Part shown: in pieces, positions 47,277 to 55,629 of the stretch | How the letters are laid out: each line of letters starts with the position of its first letter | How positions within the stretch are numbered: the stretch's first letter is position 1 | Source of the DNA: JALOAT01 sp041687015 | GTDB lineage: Bacteria; Pseudomonadota; Gammaproteobacteria; Thiohalomonadales; Thiohalomonadaceae | Direction: 5' to 3' | Assembly (NCBI GenBank): GCA_041687015.1 | Contig: JAWLCT010000015.1 | Location: forward strand, 3,916-67,915 | Length of the DNA stretch: 64,000 nt | The notes under the pieces: model-generated | Told to the model about the DNA's origin: nothing | Databases searched by the model: none | The model's input: the letters and a program-made list of their open reading frames with translations, nothing else | Program-made: the position numbers and the translations under genes

Positions 47277-47486
47277 ATGGCAAAAGCACCGGAAAATTTT
47301 GCGGAGACGGTCAAAGAAGTCCGCCAGCAACTGGGGCTGAGCCAGGAAGAGCTGGCTCACGAGCTGGGTGTGAGCTTTTCCACGATCAACCGCTGGGAAA
47401 ACAGCAAGACGGTTCCCTTTAAACTGGCGCGAAGGCAATTCGAAGCTTTTTGTGAGCGGATGAAAAAACAAGGGAAGTTGGCCTGA
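47277..47486 (+). CDS. XRE/Cro-type HTH regulator of the R-M operon
   Basis: This 69-aa protein is a single helix-turn-helix domain: FAETVKEVRQQLGLSQEELAHELGVSFSTINRWENSKTVP. The start at MAKAPENF (47277) is preceded by GAGG. An in-frame ATG at 47244 would add 11 residues. Its stop overlaps the hsdR ATG by 1 nt (TGATG), so the two are coupled. By position it may act like a controller protein that times or limits hsdR expression. There is no evidence of DNA target here beyond the nearby promoter. Confidence 0.85.
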   Translation: MAKAPENFAETVKEVRQQLGLSQEELAHELGVSFSTINRWENSKTVPFKLARRQFEAFCERMKKQGKLA

Positions 47487-49867
47487 TGAATAAGAAACAA
47501 CTTTCCGAGCGCGATATTTGCACGAAGTACATCACCCCCGCCTTGGAGAAGGCGGGCTGGGATGTCACGACCCAAATTCGTGAAGAGTTTCCTCTCACGA
47601 AGGGACGCATCATCGTGCGTGGCAAGCTGCATACCCGCGCCAAGCACAAACGCGCCGATTATGTCCTGTTTTACAAGCCGAACATCCCCATTGCCATTAT
47701 CGAGGCCAAGGACAACAACCACACGGTTGGCGACGGCATGCAACAGGCGTTGGGCTACGCCGACATGCTGCAAGTCCCTTTTGTGTTCAGCACCAACGGC
47801 GACGGTTTTCTGTTCCACAACAAGATCGCCCTGGACGGCATTGTCGAGCGGGAGCTTGCACTCCACGAATTCCCCACTGTGGAAATGTTGTGGCAATGGT
47901 GGGCGCAGCATCGTGGCCTGAACGATCAGCAGAATGCACTGGTCACGCAGGATTATTTCAGCGACGGCAGCGATAAAAGTCCTCGTTACTACCAGTTGCT
48001 GGCCATCAACAAGACTATCGAGGCGATAGCGCGGGGCCAGAATCGCATTCTGCTGGTGATGGCTACCGGCACCGGCAAGACCTTCACCGCCTTCCAGATC
48101 ATCTGGCGGCTGTGGAAGTCCAAGGCGAAGAAACGCATCCTGTTTCTTGCCGACCGCAACATCCTGGTCGACCAGACCATGACCAACGACTTCAAGCCGT
48201 TCGGTTCGGCCATGACCAAGATCCAGAAGCGGCAGGCCAACAAGTCCTACGAGATTTACCTTTCCCTCTATCAGGCTGTCACCGGCAACGAGGAAGAGAG
48301 AAACATCTACAAACAGTTCAGCCCCGATTTTTTCGACCTCATCGTCATTGATGAATGCCATCGAGGCAGCGCGGCTGCCGATTCGGCCTGGCGTGAAATT
48401 CTTGAATACTTCACCTCTGCTACTCAGATCGGCCTGACCGCCACCCCCAAAGAGACCAAAGAAGTCTCCAATATCGACTACTTTGGCGGCCCCATCTATA
48501 CCTACAGCCTCCGGCAGGGAATCGACGACGGCTTCCTTGCCCCCTATAAGGTCGTGCGCATCGATCTCGACCGGGATTTGACCGGTTGGCGGCCCGACAA
48601 GGGCATGATCGACAAGTACGGCAACGAGATTGAGGACCGCATCTACAACCAGAAGGATTTCGACAAAACCCTGGTTCTAGAACAGCGCACCCGGTTGGTG
48701 GCAAAAAAGATCACCGAGTTCCTGAGGCAGACCAACCGTTTCGACAAGGCCATCGTCTTCTGTGAAAACATCGACCATGCCGAACGCATGCGTCAGGCCC
48801 TAGTCAATGAAAACGCCGACCTGGTGGCGCAGAACAGCAAATATGTCATGCGCATCACCGGCGACAACGAGGAAGGCAAGGCGGAGCTGGACAACTTCAT
48901 CTTTCCGGAGAGCAAATACCCGGTTATTGCCACCACCTCCAAGCTGATGACTACCGGTGTCGATGCGCAGACCTGCAAACTCATCGTGCTCGACCAGCGC
49001 ATTCAGTCCATGACCGAGTTCAAGCAGATCATCGGGCGCGGCACCCGCATCAACGAAGATTACGGCAAGTACTACTTCACCATCATCGACTTCAAGAAGG
49101 CCACCGAGCTGTTTGCCGACCCTGATTTCGACGGCGACCCGGTGCAGATCTACGAGCCCAGCGGGGACCAGTCACCGGTGCCGCCGGATGTTCCAGTTGA
49201 TCCCGATGTTGGTGGTGGCGTCACCTACCCGGAGCCCGGAGAGGACCAGGATTGGACCGGCGTCGCCGAACCTGGCCCAGGAGAGGAAGGCGGCATTCGC
49301 CGTTACGTCGTGGCCAATGTCGAGGTCAAGGTCGCCGCCGAGCGCGTCCAGTACTTCGATGCCAACGGCAAACTGATCACCGAATCCCTCAAAGATTACA
49401 CCCGCAAGGCCCTGGCCAGGGAGTACGCAACCCTCGACGATTTCCTCCGCCGTTGGAGCAGCACCGAGAAGAAGCAGGCCATCATCGACGAACTGTCGGA
49501 ACAGGGCGTGTTCTTCGATGCTCTTGCCGATGAGATCGGACGGCAATCCGGCAAAGCCTTCGACCCCTTCGATCTGGTCTGCCATGTCGCCTGGGATATG
49601 CCGCCGCTCACCCGCAAGGAGCGGGCGGAACAGGTGAAGAAACGCAACTACTTCACCCGCTACGGAGAGCAGGCCCGCTGTGTGCTGGAGGCCCTGCTCG
49701 ACAAGTATGCCGATGAAGGCGTGGCCCATATCGAAGAGACGCAGATTCTCACCATTGCCCCCTTTACCGAATTCGGCACCCCGCTGGAAATCATCCGCGC
49801 CTTTGGTGGGCTGGATCAGTATCAGCAGGCTGTCAACGAACTGGAACAGGCCCTCTATAGCGCCTGA
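47486..49867 (+). CDS. hsdR: Type I restriction enzyme R subunit
   Basis: This 793-aa ATP-dependent translocase-nuclease cuts unmodified DNA. The N-terminal PD-(D/E)xK-type nuclease has RADYVLFYKP and the E-x-K pair IEAKDN (~72-77). The SF2 motor has Walker A ATGTGKT (~192), DECHRG (~290), TATPKET (~318) and motif VI IIGRGTRI (~515). A Pro/Gly/Asp-rich linker (~555-600) precedes the C-terminal EcoEI-like HsdM-docking domain. The size and architecture fit type IB (EcoAI/EcoEI-like). It is followed by hsdM after 26 bp. Confidence 0.96.
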   Translation: MNKKQLSERDICTKYITPALEKAGWDVTTQIREEFPLTKGRIIVRGKLHTRAKHKRADYVLFYKPNIPIAIIEAKDNNHTVGDGMQQALGYADMLQVPFVFSTNGDGFLFHNKIALDGIVERELALHEFPTVEMLWQWWAQHRGLNDQQNALVTQDYFSDGSDKSPRYYQLLAINKTIEAIARGQNRILLVMATGTGKTFTAFQIIWRLWKSKAKKRILFLADRNILVDQTMTNDFKPFGSAMTKIQKRQANKSYEIYLSLYQAVTGNEEERNIYKQFSPDFFDLIVIDECHRGSAAADSAWREILEYFTSATQIGLTATPKETKEVSNIDYFGGPIYTYSLRQGIDDGFLAPYKVVRIDLDRDLTGWRPDKGMIDKYGNEIEDRIYNQKDFDKTLVLEQRTRLVAKKITEFLRQTNRFDKAIVFCENIDHAERMRQALVNENADLVAQNSKYVMRITGDNEEGKAELDNFIFPESKYPVIATTSKLMTTGVDAQTCKLIVLDQRIQSMTEFKQIIGRGTRINEDYGKYYFTIIDFKKATELFADPDFDGDPVQIYEPSGDQSPVPPDVPVDPDVGGGVTYPEPGEDQDWTGVAEPGPGEEGGIRRYVVANVEVKVAAERVQYFDANGKLITESLKDYTRKALAREYATLDDFLRRWSSTEKKQAIIDELSEQGVFFDALADEIGRQSGKAFDPFDLVCHVAWDMPPLTRKERAEQVKKRNYFTRYGEQARCVLEALLDKYADEGVAHIEETQILTIAPFTEFGTPLEIIRAFGGLDQYQQAVNELEQALYSA

Positions 49868-49893
49868 TAAAAAGAACTGGAGATAAAACCACT

Positions 49894-51360
49894 ATGTCAC
49901 TCACCACCCTGATCAAAGCCATTCAGGACATCATGCGCAAAGATGTCGGCGTCGATGGCGACGCTCAGCGCATCAGCCAGATGGTCTGGCTGATTTTCCT
50001 GAAAATCTTCGATGATAAGGAACAGGAGTGGCAGCTCACCATCCCCGGTTACAAGTCACCGCTGCAAGGCCGTTTCCGCTGGTCCAGCTGGGCCAAGAAC
50101 CCCGAGGGGATGACCGGTGAGGAGTTGATCGACTTTGTCAACAATGACCTCTTCCCGGCGCTCAAGAATCTGGCCACCGCCGCCGGTGTTTCGCCGCATG
50201 GCAAGGTGGTCGGTTCGGTTTTCGAAGACGCCTACAACTACATGAAGTCCGGCACCCTGCTGCGCCAGGTGATCAACGCTATCGAAGTGGATGTGGACTT
50301 CAACAAGTCCGGTGACCGCCACCTGTTCAACGACATCTACGAAAAGATCCTTTCTGACCTGCAATCTGCTGGGAACGCGGGTGAATACTACACCCCACGC
50401 GCCGTCACCCAGTTCATGGTCGATATGCTTGACCCGCAGCTCGGGCAAACCATCCTCGATCCGGCCTGCGGCACCGGCGGCTTTCTCACCTGCGCCATCG
50501 AGCACCTGAACAAGCAGGTCAAAACCGCCGACGACCGCAAGCGCCTGCAGGAATCTATTCACGGCGTGGAGAAGAAACCGCTGCCGCACATGCTGGCCAT
50601 GACCAACATGATGCTGCACGGCATCGACGTGCCCACCAACGTCCGCCACGACAACACTCTGAGTCGCCCGCTGAAGGATTACGGCCCCCGCGACCGGGTG
50701 GACCTGATCATCACCAATCCCCCCTTCGGCGGCATGGAAGAAGACGGCATCGAGAACAACTTTCCGCGCAAGTACCAGACCCGCGAAACCGCCGACCTCT
50801 TCATGGCGCTGATCATGCACCTCTTGAAACACGACACCGGCAAGGCGGCCGTTGTGCTTCCCGACGGTTTTCTGTTCGGCGAGGGCACCAAGACCAACCT
50901 CAAGCGCGAACTACTTGAGGAGTTCAACCTGCACACCATCGTGCGTCTGCCCAAAGGCGTGTTCAGCCCCTACACCAGCATCGCCACCAACATCCTCTTT
51001 TTTGAGAAGGGCGGGCCGACCAAAGAGGTTTGGTTCTTCGCGCACCCGTATCCGGAAGGCTACAAGTCCTACTCCCGCTCCAAGCCCCTGACCATCGCTG
51101 AGTTCGATCTCGAAAAGGCCTGGTGGGGCGGAGCCGAGCGCAAAGTCCGCAAGACCACCGAGCAGGCCTGGAAGGTCTCGGCCAAGGAGCTGGCCGAGCG
51201 CAACTACAACCTGGACTGCAAGAACCCGCACGAAGTGGAGGTCAACCACCGCGATCCGGAAGAGTTGATGGCCGAGTACCAGCAGATCGTCTACCAGCTC
51301 GAAGCGGCGCAACAGGCCTTGAAAGCCGAGTTGATGGCCTGCATGGGGGGGAAGGCATGA
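49894..51360 (+). CDS. hsdM: Type I restriction-modification methyltransferase subunit M
   Basis: This 488-aa N6-adenine methyltransferase has an N-terminal helical domain (~5-130). The SAM site is DPACGTGGF (~189) and the catalytic motif IITNPPFGG (~273). The target-adenine and HsdS contacts lie in the C-terminal helices. All motifs are intact. The stop overlaps the hsdS start by 4 nt (ATGA). Confidence 0.97.
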   Translation: MSLTTLIKAIQDIMRKDVGVDGDAQRISQMVWLIFLKIFDDKEQEWQLTIPGYKSPLQGRFRWSSWAKNPEGMTGEELIDFVNNDLFPALKNLATAAGVSPHGKVVGSVFEDAYNYMKSGTLLRQVINAIEVDVDFNKSGDRHLFNDIYEKILSDLQSAGNAGEYYTPRAVTQFMVDMLDPQLGQTILDPACGTGGFLTCAIEHLNKQVKTADDRKRLQESIHGVEKKPLPHMLAMTNMMLHGIDVPTNVRHDNTLSRPLKDYGPRDRVDLIITNPPFGGMEEDGIENNFPRKYQTRETADLFMALIMHLLKHDTGKAAVVLPDGFLFGEGTKTNLKRELLEEFNLHTIVRLPKGVFSPYTSIATNILFFEKGGPTKEVWFFAHPYPEGYKSYSRSKPLTIAEFDLEKAWWGGAERKVRKTTEQAWKVSAKELAERNYNLDCKNPHEVEVNHRDPEELMAEYQQIVYQLEAAQQALKAELMACMGGKA

Positions 51361-53057
51361 CCGACGCCACCCGCAATCTGCTGGAACAACACTTCGATAC
51401 CGCCTTTGCCGCGCCCGACGGCATCGCCAAACTGCGCGAGTTGATCCTGACCCTTGCCATGCAGAGCAAGCTGGTGGAGCAGGACCCGAATGATCCGCCT
51501 GCTTCGGAACTGCTGAAAGAGATCGAGGCTGAAAAACAGCGACTGGTGAAAGCAGGCAAAATCAAAAAGCCCAAGCCCCTGCCGGAAGTCTCTCCTGAGG
51601 AAGTTACCCACGAAATTCCGGCAAGCTGGGCATGGGTGCGATTCGGAGATATTGCCCAACACAATTCTGGCAAGACGCTGGACAAGGGGCGCAACACAGG
51701 CGAACCACGCGATTATATTACGACCTCAAATCTCTACTGGGGAAGGTTTGAACTCGACAATGTTCGCCAAATGTTAATCAGAGACGACGAACTTGAAAAA
51801 TGCACTGCAAGAAAGAATGATTTGTTGATCTGTGAAGGTGGGGAGGCGGGTCGAGCAGCGGTGTGGCACTTCGATTCAGAAGTGTGCTTTCAGAATCACG
51901 TCCATCGTGCTCGGTTTTACAGAGACATTGATCCGTACTTTGCCTACAGGTTTTTCGAGAAGCTGAACGCCACTGGCGAGATTAATCAGCATCGCAAAGG
52001 GGTCGGCATCTCCAATATGTCGAGCAAGGCTTTGGCATCCATCGTGTTTCCTCTGCCCCCACTCCCCGAACAACACCGCATCGTCGCCCGCATCGACCAG
52101 TTGATGGCTCGGTGTGATGCGCTGGAAAAGCTGCGCAAGGAGCGGGAGGAGAAGCGGCTGGCCGTCCACGCCGCCGCCATCAAACAACTGCTCGACGGGC
52201 CGGACGGCACGGCCTGGGACTTTATCAAGCAGCACTTCGGTGAACTCTACACCGTCAAGGAAAACGTCGCCGAACTGCGCAAGGCCATCCTCCAGCTCGC
52301 CGTCATGGGCCGCCTCGTCCCCCAAAACCCCAACGACCCGCCCGCCAGCGAACTGCTGAAAGAGATCGAAGCTGAAAAGCAGCGGCTGGTGAAAGAAAAG
52401 AAAATCAAGAGGCCTAAGCCGATACCTTCAATCTCTCAGGACGATGAGCCGTTTCAGGTTCCTGATAATTGGCGGTGGGTGAGAATTGCCGAACTTGCGG
52501 AATCCATAGATTACGGGACATCACAAAAAACTTGTGACGATTCCTCGCTTGTTCCAGTTTATCGAATGGGCAATATCGTTGATGGTCAGTTGATCGACGA
52601 AGGATTCAAATACATTGCACCAGACATCGACGAGCTACCTCGCCTCTTCCTTCAACCAAACGATATTCTTTTTAACCGAACGAATAGTTATGAGTTGGTC
52701 GGGAAATCGGCACGCTACACAGGTCCTGTCGAGCATGCGACATTCGCATCATATTTGATAAGGGTCAGATTGTTTGATGCACTACTGAACCCGGTGTTCA
52801 TAAGCCAGGCGATGAACGCACCCTATTTCAGATCAACTCAAATTGAACCTGAAATTGTGCAGCAGTGTGGACAGGCGAATTTTAATGGCACAAAGCTTTC
52901 TCTTTGTGCTGTTCCTCTTCCACCACTCCCCGAACAACACCGCATCGTCGACCGCATCAACCAGTTGATGGCCTTGTGCGACACCCTCGACCAGCAGATC
53001 GACGCCGCCACCGGTAAACAAACCAAACTCCTCAACGCCGTGATGGCACAGGTATAG
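51357..53057 (+). CDS. hsdS: Type I restriction enzyme specificity subunit S
   Basis: This 566-aa DNA-recognition subunit has two target-recognition domains (~80-235 and ~365-520), separated and followed by conserved helical spacers. The spacers are direct repeats: DPPASELLKEIEAEKQRLVK near residues 43 and 325, and PLPPLPEQHRIV near 232 and 520, each with Q-L-M-A-x-C-D after it. The repeats are also near-identical in DNA (for example 52050-52108 and 52914-52972). The start ATG at 51357 overlaps the hsdM stop. The recognition sequence cannot be read from the protein. Confidence 0.96.
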   Translation: MTDATRNLLEQHFDTAFAAPDGIAKLRELILTLAMQSKLVEQDPNDPPASELLKEIEAEKQRLVKAGKIKKPKPLPEVSPEEVTHEIPASWAWVRFGDIAQHNSGKTLDKGRNTGEPRDYITTSNLYWGRFELDNVRQMLIRDDELEKCTARKNDLLICEGGEAGRAAVWHFDSEVCFQNHVHRARFYRDIDPYFAYRFFEKLNATGEINQHRKGVGISNMSSKALASIVFPLPPLPEQHRIVARIDQLMARCDALEKLRKEREEKRLAVHAAAIKQLLDGPDGTAWDFIKQHFGELYTVKENVAELRKAILQLAVMGRLVPQNPNDPPASELLKEIEAEKQRLVKEKKIKRPKPIPSISQDDEPFQVPDNWRWVRIAELAESIDYGTSQKTCDDSSLVPVYRMGNIVDGQLIDEGFKYIAPDIDELPRLFLQPNDILFNRTNSYELVGKSARYTGPVEHATFASYLIRVRLFDALLNPVFISQAMNAPYFRSTQIEPEIVQQCGQANFNGTKLSLCAVPLPPLPEQHRIVDRINQLMALCDTLDQQIDAATGKQTKLLNAVMAQV

Positions 53058-53066
53058 GGAGATGCC

Positions 53067-54956
53067 ATGCGCCTGACATCGCTCTATATCGGTCAGTACA
53101 AAAACCTTCGGGACTTTTCCCTGAGCTTCGACGGCGGCAGCTTTATCGATGTCTTTGTCGGCAAGAACGGCACCGGTAAATCCAACCTGTTCGAGGCGCT
53201 CATCGAGATATTCCGTCATATCGTCGAGTTCGATCGTGACAAGGCTGCCTGTGAATTCAATTACCGCATCGGCTTCGAAATCGACGGCAAGGCCACCGAG
53301 ATCGGCTGGAACTCCGGAAAGCTGACCATCGGCGGCAAAGAGCGAAAAACCATTGGCAAGACGCCGCTGCCGGACAATGTGCTGATCTACTACTCCGGCC
53401 ACAACGACACCGTGGCAAATCTGGTCGAGCAGTATGAAGAGACCTTCCGCAAACGCATCAAGCGCGCCGATTTTGACGAGGCCCGTTATTTCATCGGGAT
53501 CGGCCCGGACTACAAGGAACTGTTGCTGGCCGTGCTGCTGATGCAGCCCGAAACCTGCAAGGCCCGGCAATTTATTTGCCAGAAGCTCGGCATCGAAACC
53601 GTGGCCTTAGAAGCGAAGGTGGTGCTGGAACGCCCCGCCTATGCCGCTGATTCCCGTTTTGACATCGAATTGAACGATGAAACCGACCGCTACTGGCAGC
53701 CGGAGGGGATCACCAAGACCTTTCTCGACCGGCTCCATGGGTGCATCAACACCGCCACCGGCAGCCCGGTGCGCTCCGAGGGTTATTTCGCTGAACCAGA
53801 TCGTTACATCCTCTATTTCGATATCGCCAAAATCCGCCAGGAATTCGCCGACCTCAGCCCCCAGGAGCTGTTCCGCCAGTTTGACAACCTGAAGACGCTG
53901 GGGATGCTGGCCGAGATCACCATTCCCCTGCAACTGACCGGCGGCGTGGACGCCACCATCGCCCATTTCAGCGACGGCCAATTCCAGTCGGTGTACATCT
54001 ACTCCATCGTCGAACTGTTCAAGGACCGAAACTGCATCACCCTTCTCGACGAGCCCGACTCCTTCCTCCACCCTGAATGGCAATTCGACTTCCTCAAACA
54101 GGTCTTCGAGATCACCGACACCACTGCCAAAAACAACCATGTGCTGATGAGCAGTCATAGTGCTGTGACGCTCATTCCGCACGACAAAAAGAAAATCAAG
54201 TTTTTTGACATCAAAGGCAATCAGGCGAATTGCTATGACCTGCCCAAGTCGGTTGCCATCAAAAAATTGAGTGCCGATCTCATTAAATATTCCGAGCAGG
54301 AGCAGTTGCTCAGCATCATCAACGCCATCCAGATTGAAAACAAACCGGTTCTGTTCACCGAGGGCAGCACCGACCCGGTGATTCTCAAGGAGGCATGGTA
54401 CAAGCTGTATGACGTTGAGATGCCGTTCATCCCGTTTTATGCCTTCAGCTGCACCTACATTAAACAGCTGCTGACCGACAACCGAATTCATACTGAAATG
54501 GGTGGATTGCCGGTTTTCGCCCTATTCGATTTCGACAAGGCCTATGACCAGTGGAACGGATTGAACGGTGCCGTCAGCGAAACAGACCCGTTGAAGGGAA
54601 TGATCAAGAAATGGGCGGAAGGAGAATCTTACGCTCTGATGCTGCCCGTACCAGCCAACGCCGACATACAAAAGCAAGTTATCCGCAATGCTGCCACGGG
54701 TGAAACCTTCGGCGGAGACTCGTGCTGTGAGATAGAGCACCTGTTTTACGGACTCGAAGCCACTAAGAATTATTACCAGCAGGAGCCCTGCGTCGGCGGT
54801 ACCAAGATCGTCTTTAAATCAGATGGGGAGAAGACCGCTTTCGCCAAGGAAGTCGTACCAACCCTGGCCTCGGCTTGCTTTGAAGTTTTCCGTCCCATGT
54901 TCGAATTCATCAAGTCGAAGTGCCCGGCTGCTGTGGATGGCAAGGAGGGTGTTTGA
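53067..54956 (+). CDS. OLD-like AAA ATPase with C-terminal TOPRIM-type domain
   Basis: This 629-aa protein has an ABC/SMC-type ATPase domain: Walker A VGKNGTGKSN (~32), a degenerate signature FSDGQFQSVY (~310), Walker B ITLLDEPDSFLHPEW (~324) and H-loop SSHSAV (~360). A TOPRIM-like region follows: LFTEGSTDP (~430, the Glu) and FALFDFDKAYDQW (~485, D-x-D). This is the layout of OLD-family and PARIS/Gabija-type defence nucleases, here ATPase and TOPRIM in one chain. A restriction-cluster-associated AAA family is an alternative label. It lies 9 bp after hsdS with a GGAG site. The substrate and partner are unknown. Confidence 0.85.
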   Translation: MRLTSLYIGQYKNLRDFSLSFDGGSFIDVFVGKNGTGKSNLFEALIEIFRHIVEFDRDKAACEFNYRIGFEIDGKATEIGWNSGKLTIGGKERKTIGKTPLPDNVLIYYSGHNDTVANLVEQYEETFRKRIKRADFDEARYFIGIGPDYKELLLAVLLMQPETCKARQFICQKLGIETVALEAKVVLERPAYAADSRFDIELNDETDRYWQPEGITKTFLDRLHGCINTATGSPVRSEGYFAEPDRYILYFDIAKIRQEFADLSPQELFRQFDNLKTLGMLAEITIPLQLTGGVDATIAHFSDGQFQSVYIYSIVELFKDRNCITLLDEPDSFLHPEWQFDFLKQVFEITDTTAKNNHVLMSSHSAVTLIPHDKKKIKFFDIKGNQANCYDLPKSVAIKKLSADLIKYSEQEQLLSIINAIQIENKPVLFTEGSTDPVILKEAWYKLYDVEMPFIPFYAFSCTYIKQLLTDNRIHTEMGGLPVFALFDFDKAYDQWNGLNGAVSETDPLKGMIKKWAEGESYALMLPVPANADIQKQVIRNAATGETFGGDSCCEIEHLFYGLEATKNYYQQEPCVGGTKIVFKSDGEKTAFAKEVVPTLASACFEVFRPMFEFIKSKCPAAVDGKEGV

Positions 54957-54960
54957 CTCG

Positions 54961-55629
54961 ATGGCGCTAAAAAAGAATCAACAACGAGTATACGATTGGC
55001 TGAATGATGACCTCAGCCTTCCAGTCTTTGCCGAGGCGTATAAAGGTGCCGCAATTCTTATAAATCAGAGACCAGCAGGCTACGTCTCGTTTGTTGCTCA
55101 TGCTGGACGGGACTTGATGAACCGTCTTGCATCGACTGTTGCTGGCATCAAATCGGAGCGCGTTCAATACCAACAGCATATCGACAAATTACAGAACCAC
55201 TGGCGGGATGAGTGGCGCTTCAGCAATGAACTTTTGTCAGATGTGGCCGAGAAAGGACACCTGATTCCAATCGATGTATGCCAGAAAATCTCTACCCTGA
55301 TTGATGAACACAAGTCTGGGCGTATGCGAAGTTCGGAGGCTGATGGATTGTTCTTCAGTACATTTCTCGATTACTCCGATAAAGACAAGATTCCCGGCAA
55401 TTTTCTTTCGGAATGGAAAGCTGCAAAAGACTGGTTTCTTGGCCATGCGCATCTGCGCGATAAACCGTTTCGTGCAGAAACGGACAATGACTTGGTGAAA
55501 CATTTCAATTGCCTTGATGGGTATCTCTACATAGCTGCCAGCAGCCAATATGATCGATTAAAGGACCTGAATGAAATCCTGGACGCCACCAACCAACGAG
55601 ATGATAGAAAAAGTACTGGCGTCTGTTAA
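54961..55629 (+). CDS. Conserved-looking protein of unknown function (222 aa)
   Basis: This is a 222-aa soluble protein predicted mostly helical. A distinctive segment is GYVSFVAHAGRDLMNRLAS (~38-56), followed by a coiled-coil-like stretch (GIKSERVQYQQHIDKL). Later come FLGHAHLRDKPFR (~160-172) and a C-terminal IAASSQYDRLKDLNEIL. There is no signal, no membrane helix and no nuclease motif I can name. It starts 4 bp after the ATPase-TOPRIM gene with AGGAGGG upstream, and its last 59 nt overlap the next gene. Base composition is clearly lower in GC than the core genes. It is likely an obligate partner of the 968-aa protein. Confidence 0.8.
   Translation: MALKKNQQRVYDWLNDDLSLPVFAEAYKGAAILINQRPAGYVSFVAHAGRDLMNRLASTVAGIKSERVQYQQHIDKLQNHWRDEWRFSNELLSDVAEKGHLIPIDVCQKISTLIDEHKSGRMRSSEADGLFFSTFLDYSDKDKIPGNFLSEWKAAKDWFLGHAHLRDKPFRAETDNDLVKHFNCLDGYLYIAASSQYDRLKDLNEILDATNQRDDRKSTGVC

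Noticed and set aside
47277..47486. The HTH protein as an excisionase or phage repressor
   Set aside because: No phage genes follow, and its stop overlaps the hsdR start; a role in the R-M operon is simpler.
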